Source: Paenibacillus barcinonensis (lineage in GTDB: Bacteria > Bacillota > Bacilli > Paenibacillales > Paenibacillaceae). Taken from it: DNA of 64,000 bases. Positions 26,175 to 35,138 of this stretch are shown one piece after another. Positions within the stretch are counted from its first letter, which is position 1; every line of letters begins with the position of its first letter. The translations under genes and the position numbers were made by a program. The notes beneath the pieces are model-generated. The model had not been told where the DNA came from, searched no databases, and was given only the letters and a program-made list of their open reading frames with translations. The stretch lies in NCBI RefSeq assembly GCF_003217495.1, contig NZ_QJSW01000014.1, positions 62,001 to 126,000 of the forward strand, written 5' to 3'.

Positions 26175-27020
26175 ATGGACGCCCTCGCATTAAAACAGAT
26201 GCTCCTGCAACTTCCATCCGTGAACCTGTCAGCATATGGTCTTGAGCAGCCGTATGACCTCGCGCTTCATATGATGCATCATATCGGCAGCCCGGACCCT
26301 GTTCTGCGAGATGAGCTGATCTATTTTACAATGGCTGAATGGATTGGTCAGCATGTTTTTTCGGATGAACAGCTCAAGGCTTTGCTGTTATTGGCAATGG
26401 ATGAGGAGCACCTTTTCTATAGAATCGGAGAACAAGGAACGGATAGTGTGTTTACTCGGGCCTTTTCTGTGCTGATGCTGCCGCCCATTCTGGGAGTGGA
26501 CCGTCAGCGTCCGTTCTTGCATCGGGATGAAATCCATTGGATTAAAGAGCGTTTAATCACCTATCTGAGAGGTGAGATGGATGTCCGTGGTTACGTAGAG
26601 AACAAGGGGTGGGCGCACGCGCCAGCCCATGCTGCAGATGCGGTGGAGGATTTGGCAAAGTCGCCATATCTCGCACGCACTGACTTGCTGGAATTGCTGC
26701 ATGCCTTATCCATTAAAGTGATGGAGTCCAATCAAGTGTACATCTATGACGAGGATCAACGTATGGCTCAGGCGGCTATGACCATTCTAGGGCGTAATCT
26801 GCTTGAGCAGGCAGAGCTGGAGGACTGGGTCAAGCTGCTTCAGGATGCGAGAAGTGAAGACGAGGACGAAGGAAGAACACTTCAGCAATTTAGTCAATTA
26901 AGCTTGAATATCAGAATGTTTATGCAGTCACTTTATTTTGTTATACGAGACCAGAAGGCTGAGCCGTTCCCGCTGGCATGCTCGTTATTGCTGAGAGCAT
27001 TGAACGGTAGAGACGATTAA
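26175..27020 (+). CDS. DUF2785 family protein
   Basis: 281 residues, largely alpha-helical. The segment GWAHAPAHAADAVEDLAKSP is the diagnostic core of DUF2785. The ATG immediately follows the previous stop codon (TGAATG), so the genes are translated in tandem. Function unknown. Confidence 0.85.
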   Translation: MDALALKQMLLQLPSVNLSAYGLEQPYDLALHMMHHIGSPDPVLRDELIYFTMAEWIGQHVFSDEQLKALLLLAMDEEHLFYRIGEQGTDSVFTRAFSVLMLPPILGVDRQRPFLHRDEIHWIKERLITYLRGEMDVRGYVENKGWAHAPAHAADAVEDLAKSPYLARTDLLELLHALSIKVMESNQVYIYDEDQRMAQAAMTILGRNLLEQAELEDWVKLLQDARSEDEDEGRTLQQFSQLSLNIRMFMQSLYFVIRDQKAEPFPLACSLLLRALNGRDD

Positions 27021-27048
27021 ATTAAGACAAGAAGGGAGGCATGCAGTC

Positions 27049-27846
27049 GTGAGTGCAAGCATCTATCCGTGGACGGAGGATATGCTGTCTCCACTCGGAG
27101 AGCAGGGCATTGTAATTCGCTGTGGTGATGTAGTATCGGAAGAAGTGCATCATAGAGTGATGAGCGTATGTGCTTTGTTGGAGAAGTTGGAAAATAGATC
27201 GCTGACAGCACTGGTGGAATGGGTACCGTCTTATTTGTCTGTCACCCTGTTTTACGATCCGTTGAGATCGTCCTACGAGAAAACCTGCGGCCTGCTGCTT
27301 CAGCTTCTGCGTCCATCGAATCAATTACATCAACAGCCTCAGTCCAGCGAATGCAGTCAGCTTGGCAAGTCTGAAGACTTGAAACCGGGTGAACCGGGTG
27401 GTGCGTTGGCTCCGTCCAGAATTGTGACTATCCCGGTATGTTACGGTGGAGCGTTTGGGCCAGATCTGGAGCACGTAGCTGAGGAAAATCACTTAACGAT
27501 GGAGGAAGTCATTACGATACATACATCCGCTGATTACCTCGTACATATGATCGGATTTGCCCCGGGATTCCCCTATCTGGGTGGATTACCCGAGCGGATT
27601 GCCACACCCAGACGGGCAACACCGAGGCTTCGCGTGGAGGCAGGAACAGTAGGTATTGGCGGCTCACAGACGGGCATTTATCCTGTCATATCGCCTGGAG
27701 GGTGGCAGTGTATCGGTCGCACACCCGTCCGTCTGTTTCGCCCGGAAGAGAATCCGCCAAGTCTGCTTGGAGCCGGTGACATTGTGCGATTCCAGTCGAT
27801 CACTATGCAGGAATACATGGAGCAGGCGCAGAAGGGGGGAGAATGA
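27049..27846 (+). CDS. pxpB: 5-oxoprolinase subunit PxpB (KipI family)
   Basis: 265 residues of the KipI/AHS1 fold. IPVCYGGAFGPDLEHVAEEN and GFAPGFPYLGGLPERIATPR are family signatures, with GTVGIGGSQTGIYPVISPGGW after them. A 25-residue polar insert (about 95-125) makes it longer than most PxpB. Acts with PxpA and PxpC in ATP-dependent opening of 5-oxoproline to glutamate. GTG start with GAAGGGAGG upstream. Overlaps pxpC by four bases. Confidence 0.92.
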   Translation: MSASIYPWTEDMLSPLGEQGIVIRCGDVVSEEVHHRVMSVCALLEKLENRSLTALVEWVPSYLSVTLFYDPLRSSYEKTCGLLLQLLRPSNQLHQQPQSSECSQLGKSEDLKPGEPGGALAPSRIVTIPVCYGGAFGPDLEHVAEENHLTMEEVITIHTSADYLVHMIGFAPGFPYLGGLPERIATPRRATPRLRVEAGTVGIGGSQTGIYPVISPGGWQCIGRTPVRLFRPEENPPSLLGAGDIVRFQSITMQEYMEQAQKGGE

Positions 27847-28868
27847 TGGGCTTTGAAGTCATTCGTCCCGGCTTGTTAACCTTGGTTCAGGATGAAGGAA
27901 GAATCGGATATCGCCGCTACGGTGTTCCAGTGGGCGGGATTATGGATACGTTTGCTGGAAGAGCGGCCAACATGCTTGTCGGCAATACGCGGCATGAAGC
28001 TGTGCTTGAGATTACGATGTCAGGGCCAGAGCTTCACATGCTGAAAGACCAGTTGATCTCCATCTGTGGTGCGGATCTAAGCGTTACGGTAGATCGTCAG
28101 CCTGTGCCTATGTGGCGTCCTGTGCTGCTGCGGGCTGGCAGTGTATTGAAATTTGGTGCAAGCCGTCATGGCTTGCGTGCATATCTGGCGTTGGCTGGCG
28201 GCATTGATGTGCCTCAAGTGATGGGCAGTCGAAGTACAGACCTCAAAACCGTACTAGGCGGCTTTCATGGAAGAGCTCTACGTACATCGGATGTGCTCGC
28301 AACCGGGGATATCACTGGTGAAGTGCAGCAGTGGATATACCATATGACCATGCAGCTCGGTGCAGACCAATGTATGGCAGCCCCGTCGTGGCTGTTATCG
28401 GAGCGAGAGCGGCCGGACTATTATGGTCAACCTGTCATTCGGGTCATGCATGGTCAAGACAGCTCCTGTTTCCGTTCGGAGAGTCTTGAGCAATTCTATA
28501 CCCGGCCGTATGTTGTCTCTTCTCAATCGGATCGCATGGGTTATCGGATGCAGGGTCCGCTGCTGGAGCTGGAGCAACCGATGTCTCGTTTATCCGAAGC
28601 GGTTACCTATGGTACGGTGCAGGTACCGCCAGATGGACAGCCCATTATACTGATGGCCGATCATCAGACCATTGGGGGATATCCTGTCATTGCACAGGCT
28701 GCCTTCGTGGATTTGCCCATATTGGCCCAGCTTCGGCCGGGGGCACAGATTTCTTTTGTGCAGATCACCAATGAGGAAGCACGTTGTCTCTATGTACAAA
28801 GGCAGCAGAAATTTCAGCTGCTGGATAAGCTGATCCGCAGCAAAATGGCAGAAGGGCAGGGACGTTAG
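27843..28868 (+). CDS. pxpC: 5-oxoprolinase subunit PxpC (KipA / biotin-dependent carboxyltransferase-like)
   Basis: 341 residues of the AHS2 fold: GLLTLVQDEGRIGYRRYGVP and GGIMDTFAGRAANMLVGN at the start, SRSTDLKTVLGGFHGRAL in the middle, and SQSDRMGYRMQGP followed by TYGTVQVPPDGQPIILMADH. All are typical of KipA/PxpC. Start ATG lies in the ATGA overlap with pxpB; a second ATG follows at 27846. pxpA begins one base after its stop. Confidence 0.92.
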   Translation: MMGFEVIRPGLLTLVQDEGRIGYRRYGVPVGGIMDTFAGRAANMLVGNTRHEAVLEITMSGPELHMLKDQLISICGADLSVTVDRQPVPMWRPVLLRAGSVLKFGASRHGLRAYLALAGGIDVPQVMGSRSTDLKTVLGGFHGRALRTSDVLATGDITGEVQQWIYHMTMQLGADQCMAAPSWLLSERERPDYYGQPVIRVMHGQDSSCFRSESLEQFYTRPYVVSSQSDRMGYRMQGPLLELEQPMSRLSEAVTYGTVQVPPDGQPIILMADHQTIGGYPVIAQAAFVDLPILAQLRPGAQISFVQITNEEARCLYVQRQQKFQLLDKLIRSKMAEGQGR

Positions 28869-29645
28869 ATGCAAACGTATACGCTGGATATTAATTGTGA
28901 TCTTGGTGAGAGCTATGGGACTTATCGCACGATGATGAAGTCCGATGAAGCGATCCTGCCGCTAATCACTTCAGCCAATATTGCCTGTGGCTTCCATGCG
29001 GGTGATCCGGCAACGATGCGGCTGACTGTGGAACATGCCATGATGCATCAGGTCGCCATCGGCGCTCACCCCGGACTGCCGGACTTGCAAGGATTCGGAC
29101 GCAGAATTATGGAGATTACACCGCGCGAAGCCTACGATATGGTGGTGTACCAGATTGGTGCACTGGAAGCTTTTGTCCGTGCTAGTGGAGGGCAATTGCA
29201 TCATGTAAAGCCGCATGGAGCGTTATATAATATGGCAGCAGCCGACATCAAGCTTGCGCAAGCTATTGCCGAAGCTGTCTATCAGGTGGAGCCGGAGCTG
29301 TATCTGTACGGCCTGGCAGGAAGCGAACTGATGATGGCGGCGAAACGAACCGGTGTGCGTGGTGTGAGTGAAGTGTTCGCGGATCGCACCTATTGTTCAG
29401 ACGGCAGGCTGACGCCACGCAGTCATCATGGAGCGCTGATAGAACAGCCGGAAGCGGCTCTGGCACAGGTGCTGCGAATGGTCAAGGAAGGCAAGGTTAT
29501 CGCTGTGGATGGCACTGAGGTGCCTATTCGGGCAGATACCGTGTGCATCCATGGGGATGGTGAGCATGCCTTGACGTTTGCCCAAACGATCCGTGAAATC
29601 CTGGAAGCCGCGGGTGTAGACGTGACAGCGTATCAGGCAACGTAA
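28869..29645 (+). CDS. pxpA: 5-oxoprolinase subunit PxpA (LamB/YcsF family)
   Basis: 258 residues starting with the signature [14 protein letters not shown], then [13 protein letters not shown] and [15 protein letters not shown], and VKPHGALYN later. These metal/substrate-site motifs are complete. The gene order B-C-A and the tight spacing show one operon for recycling of 5-oxoproline. Confidence 0.95.
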   Translation: MQTYTLDINCDLGESYGTYRTMMKSDEAILPLITSANIACGFHAGDPATMRLTVEHAMMHQVAIGAHPGLPDLQGFGRRIMEITPREAYDMVVYQIGALEAFVRASGGQLHHVKPHGALYNMAAADIKLAQAIAEAVYQVEPELYLYGLAGSELMMAAKRTGVRGVSEVFADRTYCSDGRLTPRSHHGALIEQPEAALAQVLRMVKEGKVIAVDGTEVPIRADTVCIHGDGEHALTFAQTIREILEAAGVDVTAYQAT

Positions 29646-29746
29646 GTTTGGAAAGCGATAGGGCAGAGCTATATAAGCTGAACGATTCATTGACACGTTA
29701 ACAGAGGGGACAGAAAAAACCTGAAAAAACGGAGGGATGGCATACG

Positions 29747-30205
29747 ATGAAACCTATACGAAATTCAGCCAAAGCAGTGATCGTTCAGGAGGGCCAACTG
29801 TTACTGATTCGTCTGAAAGACCAGTATGGCGATGCTTTTGTTTTTCCTGGCGGTGGGCAGGAGAAGGGCGAGGAACTGAAGGATGCGGTTGCGCGGGAAT
29901 GCTTGGAAGAAATCGGACAGGCGGTGGATGTGGGAGAGCTTCTGCATATCCGTGAATACATCGGTGCGAATCATGAATTTGCCAAGTGGGATGCGGATAT
30001 CCATCAGGTGGAATTCTATTTTGCATGCAGTCTGATTAATCCGAAGGCTTCTGTCTTTGAGGGCTCGAACCCGGACGATCATCAGGTAGCTGTAGAATGG
30101 GTCTCGCTTGAAGCGCTGAAGGATATTCGTCTCTACCCCAAAACGATCGGTGAATTGTTGGTGAACAAGGGAGAGTCGCGTATTTACCTCGGGGATCTAA
30201 ATTAA
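29747..30205 (+). CDS. Nudix hydrolase
   Basis: 152 residues with the Nudix box GGGQEKGEELKDAVARECL followed by EEIG (G-x5-E-x7-R-E-x-x-E-E-x-G; residues about 38-61). It hydrolyses a nucleoside diphosphate linked to another moiety; the exact substrate is unknown. Start follows ACGGAGGGATGGCATACG. Confidence 0.92.
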   Translation: MKPIRNSAKAVIVQEGQLLLIRLKDQYGDAFVFPGGGQEKGEELKDAVARECLEEIGQAVDVGELLHIREYIGANHEFAKWDADIHQVEFYFACSLINPKASVFEGSNPDDHQVAVEWVSLEALKDIRLYPKTIGELLVNKGESRIYLGDLN

Positions 30206-30295
30206 GAGTCATCTTGCTAAAAATAAATGTTCATGAGATTCAGGTATAAATTCTGGTTCGGGGATTCAACATAGGTGAGGCGGGTACACTATAAG

Positions 30296-30400
30296 TACAG
30301 CTGCTTGTTCTGCAAACAGGCAGCTGTATAGCATACATCTAAGAGATATGTCTGCTCATAAGACATATCAATTAAAACATTAAACCCAGAATGGTTTAAT
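30296..30400. repeat. Three consecutive perfect inverted repeats in a gene-free stretch
   Basis: TACAGCTGC / GCAGCTGTA (30296-30328), GATATGTCT / AGACATATC (30345-30369) and ATTAAACC / GGTTTAAT (30379-30400). None is followed directly by a clean T run, though the first could end the Nudix transcript. They fill the 300-bp gap before the PNPOx-like gene and could form a structured leader or protein sites. Confidence 0.6.
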
Positions 30401-30507
30401 AGCTTTTTGGGCTTTGAGTTGCTTATACCATTGGAGGAACGCTGCGCCTTTGTAACGCTTCTGCACGATTCCTCAAACATCCCCCAAAACCGAAAGGAGC
30501 ATCTCCC

Positions 30508-30924
30508 ATGAACCAGAATGATCTGGAGCAAAACATTGTAAAGGCTTTGGAAAATAATCCGTTTTGCAGCTTCTCTACCGTGGAGAACGGAAAACCGAAA
30601 TCCCGTTATATGGCGCTGTTTAACGATGGTCTGAATATTCACCTTGCAACCAACCGCCGTACACACAAGGTGGAGGAATTGAAGAACAATCCGAATGTCA
30701 GCCTGCTGCTTGGCTACGAGGCGGGAGGTTCCAAGGAAGTTGTGGAGATTGAGGGAACATGTGAAGTGACGAAAAATGAAGGCCTGCGTGAGCAGGTATG
30801 GAATGATGAACTAAAAGCATGGTTCGATGGACCTAATGATCCCAACTATGTCATTCTGGATATTACCCCTTCACGCATCGAATATACAGGCAAAGACCAC
30901 GAGCACCATGTGTGGCAGCAATAA
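30508..30924 (+). CDS. Pyridoxamine 5'-phosphate oxidase-like flavin protein
   Basis: 138 residues of the split-barrel FMN-binding fold. LENNPFCSFSTVENGKPKSR at the start and HLATNRRTHKVEELKNNPNV in the middle match the general stress protein 26 / PNPOx-like group. Probably binds FMN or F420-like cofactor and acts in redox or stress. Start follows CGAAAGGAGCATCTCCC. Confidence 0.88.
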   Translation: MNQNDLEQNIVKALENNPFCSFSTVENGKPKSRYMALFNDGLNIHLATNRRTHKVEELKNNPNVSLLLGYEAGGSKEVVEIEGTCEVTKNEGLREQVWNDELKAWFDGPNDPNYVILDITPSRIEYTGKDHEHHVWQQ

Positions 30925-30997
30925 TTCACAGCGACTTCGAATGGAAATAATGGTTGTGAAGTCTCGTTGTAAGACGATGAACCGAATCCACCCTTTC

Positions 30998-31030
30998 AAC
31001 CGTGGCCCTTATTGGCGCTCGCGGTTTTTT
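30998..31030 (+). terminator. Terminator-like hairpin after the PNPOx-like gene
   Basis: Arms AACCG and CGGTT with GGCCCTTATTGGCGCTC-type inner region, then TTTT. Weak stem but good T run. Confidence 0.45.
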
Positions 31031-31197
31031 GGTGTGCAGATTATGATCAATCCAGTGTTGGTGTTATAGTTATGTAATATTTGAAATTTGAATGAATAAT
31101 TACCTATTTTTGGGGTAAAAAACCGAGAAAAATGTCGAAATTACGCATGATATCATAAAGTCACTCAACTATGTACGGATAATGTAAAAATTAATGC

Positions 31198-31225
31198 TTT
31201 TCAACCGTTTAACATTACGTTATGA
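31198..31225 (+). promoter_or_regulatory. Candidate PhoP box upstream of the secreted nucleotidase gene
   Basis: Three hexamers at 11-bp steps: TTTTCA (31198), TTAACA (31209), TTATGA (31220), resembling the TT-A/T/C-ACA direct repeats of PhoP. The stretch TTTAACATTACGTT is the same, but for one base, as the Pho box before pstS. The rest of the 480-bp gap 30925-31407 shows no gene. Confidence 0.45.
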
Positions 31226-31407
31226 TTTGAAATGTAAATAACACGCACAGATATGAATAGATGTTCATGTGAGATAAACTAACCTGAAGATTACGGATGA
31301 ATGCTCATCTGATCATCAGCATGCACAACGCATGAAATCTATTATTTTCTGTGCCTGTTGTTTGCTAATATGGCATGATTCGATGTACATAACCGGGAGG
31401 GGTTATT

Positions 31408-33681
31408 TTGAAGAAGAGTAAAAAAGTATTATCAAGCCTGACTGCCGCTTTCGTTGCATTAAACGTGCTTGCGGTATTTCCAGTACCTGTTTCGGCTGCA
31501 GATGCGGCCAAAGTCAAATTGCGGATCATGGAAACAACGGACATTCATGATAATCTGATCAACTATGACTATTATTCAGACAAAGCGACAGATCAATACG
31601 GTCTGGCCAAAACAGCTACACTGATCAAGAAGGCCCGTGAGGAAGCGAAGAACAGCCTGCTTTTCGACAATGGTGACCTGATTCAGGGCAACCCGATGGG
31701 TGATTTTGTAGCGAAAATTGATCCTCTGAAAAAGGGTGAAACTCACCCTGTATATAAAGCGATGAATCTGCTCGATTACGATGCAGGTAATATCGGTAAC
31801 CACGAATTTAACTATGGTCTCGATTTCCTTGACATGACGTTGGAGGGAGCTAACTTCCCATATATCAACGCTAATGTCTATGTAGATGATGGTGATAAAG
31901 ATGAAACCAATGACAAAAACTATTTTACACCATACAAAATTTTGGACAAAAAAGTAACGGATGAAAGCGGCAAAGAGCATACGATCAAAGTAGGTGTGAT
32001 CGGCTTTGTACCGCCGCAAATCATGCAATGGGACAGCGCTAACCTGCAAGGCAAGGTCATTGCCAAGGATATTATTGCTACCGCGAAGAAATTCATTCCA
32101 AAAATGAAGGCTGAGGGCGCGGATATTATCGTTGCGATTCCTCACTCCGGCTTTGAGGATATCCCTCAAACGGATCTGATGGAGAACTCTGTGCTGTATC
32201 TGAGCCAAGTGGAGGGCATTAACGCAATTCTGTTTGGACATGCCCACAAAGTATTCCCTAGTGCAGACTTTAAAGGCAAAAAGGGTGTAGACCTGGAGAA
32301 GGGTACAATTAACGGTGTTCCTGCGGTAGAGCCAGGGTTCTGGGGGGATCATCTCGGTATTATTGACCTGGATCTGGAGCAGGTGGATGGCAAATGGAAA
32401 GTGGTTGATTCCAAAACGGAAGCACGCCCAATCTACGATACAGCCAACAAAAAACCACTCGTAGATGCAGATCAGTCCATTGTGGATGCTGTACATGATG
32501 AGCATGAGGGTACGCTGAAATATGTTCGTGGTCCGGTTGGCGAAACGACGGCACCTATTAACAGTTTCTTTGCACTCGTGCAGGATGACCCGTCCATTCA
32601 GATCGTAACCAATGCACAGAAATGGTACGTGGAGAAGAAGCTGCAAGGTACAGATTATGAAAATATTCCGGTATTGTCAGCTGGAGCTCCGTTCAAAGCA
32701 GGTGGACGTTCAGGTGCATCGTATTACACGAACATCCCTAAAGGTACAATTGCGATCAAAAACGTAGCGGACCTGTATGTATATCCAAATACGGTGCATG
32801 CGGTCATGGTTAATGGTGCCGAGTTGAAAGAATGGCTGGAATGGTCAGCAGGCCAGTTTAACCAGATTGATCCGGCAAAAGGCGGTCAGCAACAGTTGAT
32901 CAATATGGATTTCCCAACGTATAACTTTGATGTTATCGACGGTGTAACCTACCAGATAGATGTCACACAGCCAGCTAAATACGACAGCAAAGCAACGGTT
33001 GTCAACGCGTCAGCAAGTCGTATCAAAGACCTGAGCTTCAAAGGCAAGCCGATTGATCCAGAGCAAAAATTCATCGTAGCTACGAATAACTATCGCGCGT
33101 CTTCATCCAAATTGGCTAACCCGGACGGTAAACGTATCGTTCTGGCTGCACCGGATGAGAACCGTCAAGTCATCATCGACTATATTCGTGAGAACAAAAC
33201 GATCAATCCAACAGCAGATGGCAACTGGTCACTTGCACCAATCAAACCTTCTGCTGGTGTAACCGCTGCGGCGCTGAATGATCTTGAAGTGGTATTTGCT
33301 TCTTCTCCAGATGCGAAGGAGCTGGTGGAAGCGAATCCGGCCATGTCCTTTATCGGCACGAATAAAGATGGGTTTGCAGAATACGGATTGAAACTGACAG
33401 GGGAGGCTGCCACAGCGCCAAAACCGGAAACCAATCCGGCCCCAACACCTAAACCGGAGCCAGCACCTGTACCAACGACAAAACCTGCACCAGCACCTAA
33501 ACCACAGCCGGAGAAACCGGCAGCTAATCCAAAAGTGGTTTATGTTGTGAAAAAAGGGGACAACCTGTATCGCATCGGCTTGAAGTATGGTGTGGACTGG
33601 CGTGTGCTTGCCAAAACCAATCAAATCACAAATGTGCATAATCTTAAAGTTGGACAGAAAATTGTCATTCCTGCTTCATAG
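31408..33681 (+). CDS. Secreted 2',3'-cyclic-nucleotide phosphodiesterase / 5'-nucleotidase with LysM domain
   Basis: 757 residues. A Sec signal peptide (ends near VSA-ADA) is followed by a metallophosphatase domain: METTDIHDNL (first Asp and His), LFDNGDLIQGNPMGD, NIGNHEFNYG, IPHSGFED and FGHAHKVFP complete the metal set (to about residue 290). A 5'-nucleotidase C-terminal domain follows (about 380-580), then a Pro/Lys/Ala linker and one LysM at the end (YVVKKGDNLYRIGLKYGVDW), which would hold it to peptidoglycan. The TTG start has CGGGAGGGG upstream. It would release phosphate and nucleosides from extracellular nucleotides. Confidence 0.93.
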   Translation: MKKSKKVLSSLTAAFVALNVLAVFPVPVSAADAAKVKLRIMETTDIHDNLINYDYYSDKATDQYGLAKTATLIKKAREEAKNSLLFDNGDLIQGNPMGDFVAKIDPLKKGETHPVYKAMNLLDYDAGNIGNHEFNYGLDFLDMTLEGANFPYINANVYVDDGDKDETNDKNYFTPYKILDKKVTDESGKEHTIKVGVIGFVPPQIMQWDSANLQGKVIAKDIIATAKKFIPKMKAEGADIIVAIPHSGFEDIPQTDLMENSVLYLSQVEGINAILFGHAHKVFPSADFKGKKGVDLEKGTINGVPAVEPGFWGDHLGIIDLDLEQVDGKWKVVDSKTEARPIYDTANKKPLVDADQSIVDAVHDEHEGTLKYVRGPVGETTAPINSFFALVQDDPSIQIVTNAQKWYVEKKLQGTDYENIPVLSAGAPFKAGGRSGASYYTNIPKGTIAIKNVADLYVYPNTVHAVMVNGAELKEWLEWSAGQFNQIDPAKGGQQQLINMDFPTYNFDVIDGVTYQIDVTQPAKYDSKATVVNASASRIKDLSFKGKPIDPEQKFIVATNNYRASSSKLANPDGKRIVLAAPDENRQVIIDYIRENKTINPTADGNWSLAPIKPSAGVTAAALNDLEVVFASSPDAKELVEANPAMSFIGTNKDGFAEYGLKLTGEAATAPKPETNPAPTPKPEPAPVPTTKPAPAPKPQPEKPAANPKVVYVVKKGDNLYRIGLKYGVDWRVLAKTNQITNVHNLKVGQKIVIPAS

Positions 33682-33706
33682 AGTCTAATAAACTTTCCAG
33701 ACGAGA

Positions 33707-33739
33707 AGACTGGCAGTCATCAGACTGCTGGTCTTTTTT
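33707..33739 (+). terminator. Terminator after the nucleotidase gene
   Basis: Arms AGACTGGCAGTC and GACTGCTGGTCT with ATCA loop, followed by TTTTT. Confidence 0.85.
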
Positions 33740-33900
33740 GCGGAGAGAGTGCATACATCTGTTTCTGTAACTGCCAAATTAGGAAGTCATCAAAACAATA
33801 GAGATTAATTTCAAGACCCATGATATACTATTTACAAACTTTGGGTATAAACTTGGTAACATTAATGACACAGCTTGATAAACTGGCAAGGGGGTTCTAC

Positions 33901-34965
33901 ATGAATTGCAGTGGCTGCAGTCCAATCTATCCGATCGAGGGTCAGGGTACGCTGTACCTGCGCCCCGTCTACCCTGCTTTGCTGGAAGCGCTGCAAACCA
34001 AGGGAAGGCATGATGATTATTCTGAGCAAATGTTCTGGTTTCATTTTTCCGACAGTCAAGAGCTGCTGGATCGGTTAGAAGAGATTATGGAAATGGAGAA
34101 AACGCTATCAATTGCTTTGAGCGTTCAGTTGAAATCTGCTACAGAAGGACGGTTGAGTGATGCTGAGGGTGAGTGGATCAGTTTGTCCATGCAGCATTCC
34201 AGAATCAAACATGCGGATATCGTTTCTACTATATTGGAGCGGCAATTCAGCAGCTATATGCAACCGATCGTAGATGCCTCAGAGCAAATTATCGGATTTG
34301 AATTTTTACTTCGTCCGTGTGAACATGGGAGACCATTTAGCTCATATGAATTGTTTGAAGCGGCTCGAGAAACAGGACTACATTCATTTTTGGACCGAAC
34401 TGCTCGTATTAAGGCGATAGAAACCAGTGCCAGATACCTGCCTCAAGGTGTTAAACGTTTTGTGAATTTTCTGCCCTCCTCTATCTACAATCCTGAGTAT
34501 TGTTTGACACATACATTCGAAGCCATTGAACGCCTTTCGCTGGACCCAAAGGATTTTGTTTTTGAAGTCGTTGAGACCGAACAGATCCAGCATCTGTCGA
34601 CATTGCAGCATATTTTTCAAGTATATCGCTCTAACGGCATGTCCGTTGCATTGGATGATGTCGGCGCCGGATATTCCACGATTGATTTAATGAGTCGATT
34701 AGAGCCGGATTTTGTTAAAATTGATCGCAGTCTAATTGATCATTGTGATCAGGATCGAGCAAAGCAACAGAAGATTCTGAATATAGTGCAGGTAGCAAGC
34801 CAATTTGGTGGTAAAGTTCTTGCTGAGGGTATTGAACGAATTGAAGAGTTTGATTTCTGCCGTTCCGTCGGAATTGAGCTGGCTCAGGGCTATTATTTTG
34901 GTAAACCCGCAGCGTATCCTCCAGATGGTCCTTACCTGGGACCTTCCTACAGAGCAGCAAAATAA
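33901..34965 (+). CDS. EAL-domain cyclic-di-GMP phosphodiesterase
   Basis: 354 residues from ATG 33901 (AAGGGGG upstream; the frame continues upstream to 33820). The N-terminal 110 residues start with a Cys pair (CSGC) and have no known domain. The EAL domain spans about 115-340: metal/catalytic residues appear as FEFLLR (E-x-L-x-R in place of EALLR), FVNF (Asn), EVVETEQ (Glu), LDDVGAGYS (Asp-Asp), VKIDRSLI (Lys), LAEGIE (Glu) and AQGYYFGKP (Gln). The set is complete, so activity on c-di-GMP is likely. No membrane segment. Confidence 0.88.
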   Translation: MNCSGCSPIYPIEGQGTLYLRPVYPALLEALQTKGRHDDYSEQMFWFHFSDSQELLDRLEEIMEMEKTLSIALSVQLKSATEGRLSDAEGEWISLSMQHSRIKHADIVSTILERQFSSYMQPIVDASEQIIGFEFLLRPCEHGRPFSSYELFEAARETGLHSFLDRTARIKAIETSARYLPQGVKRFVNFLPSSIYNPEYCLTHTFEAIERLSLDPKDFVFEVVETEQIQHLSTLQHIFQVYRSNGMSVALDDVGAGYSTIDLMSRLEPDFVKIDRSLIDHCDQDRAKQQKILNIVQVASQFGGKVLAEGIERIEEFDFCRSVGIELAQGYYFGKPAAYPPDGPYLGPSYRAAK

Positions 34966-34985
34966 TTATTTTGTCACATCCCGTA

Positions 34986-35037
34986 ACGCCAAGCTGGTCG
35001 CTTTCTTATGGAAGGGCCTGCTTGGCGTGAATTTTTT
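34986..35037 (+). terminator. Terminator after the EAL gene
   Basis: Arms ACGCCAAGC and GCTTGGCGT with a 25-base loop, then GAATTTTTT. Confidence 0.8.
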
Positions 35038-35138
35038 ATCAAATAAACCTCGTTGTTAGCCGATATAGAGTATAAGCCATAAGTTAATTCATACATAGAG
35101 AGAAAAGTTGGCTTTGAAATCATAAGGGGGAAATGCAA

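Noticed and set aside
31576-32646. 356-codon open frame antisense to the nucleotidase gene
   Set aside because: Shadow of a gene with complete catalytic motifs; no start signals.
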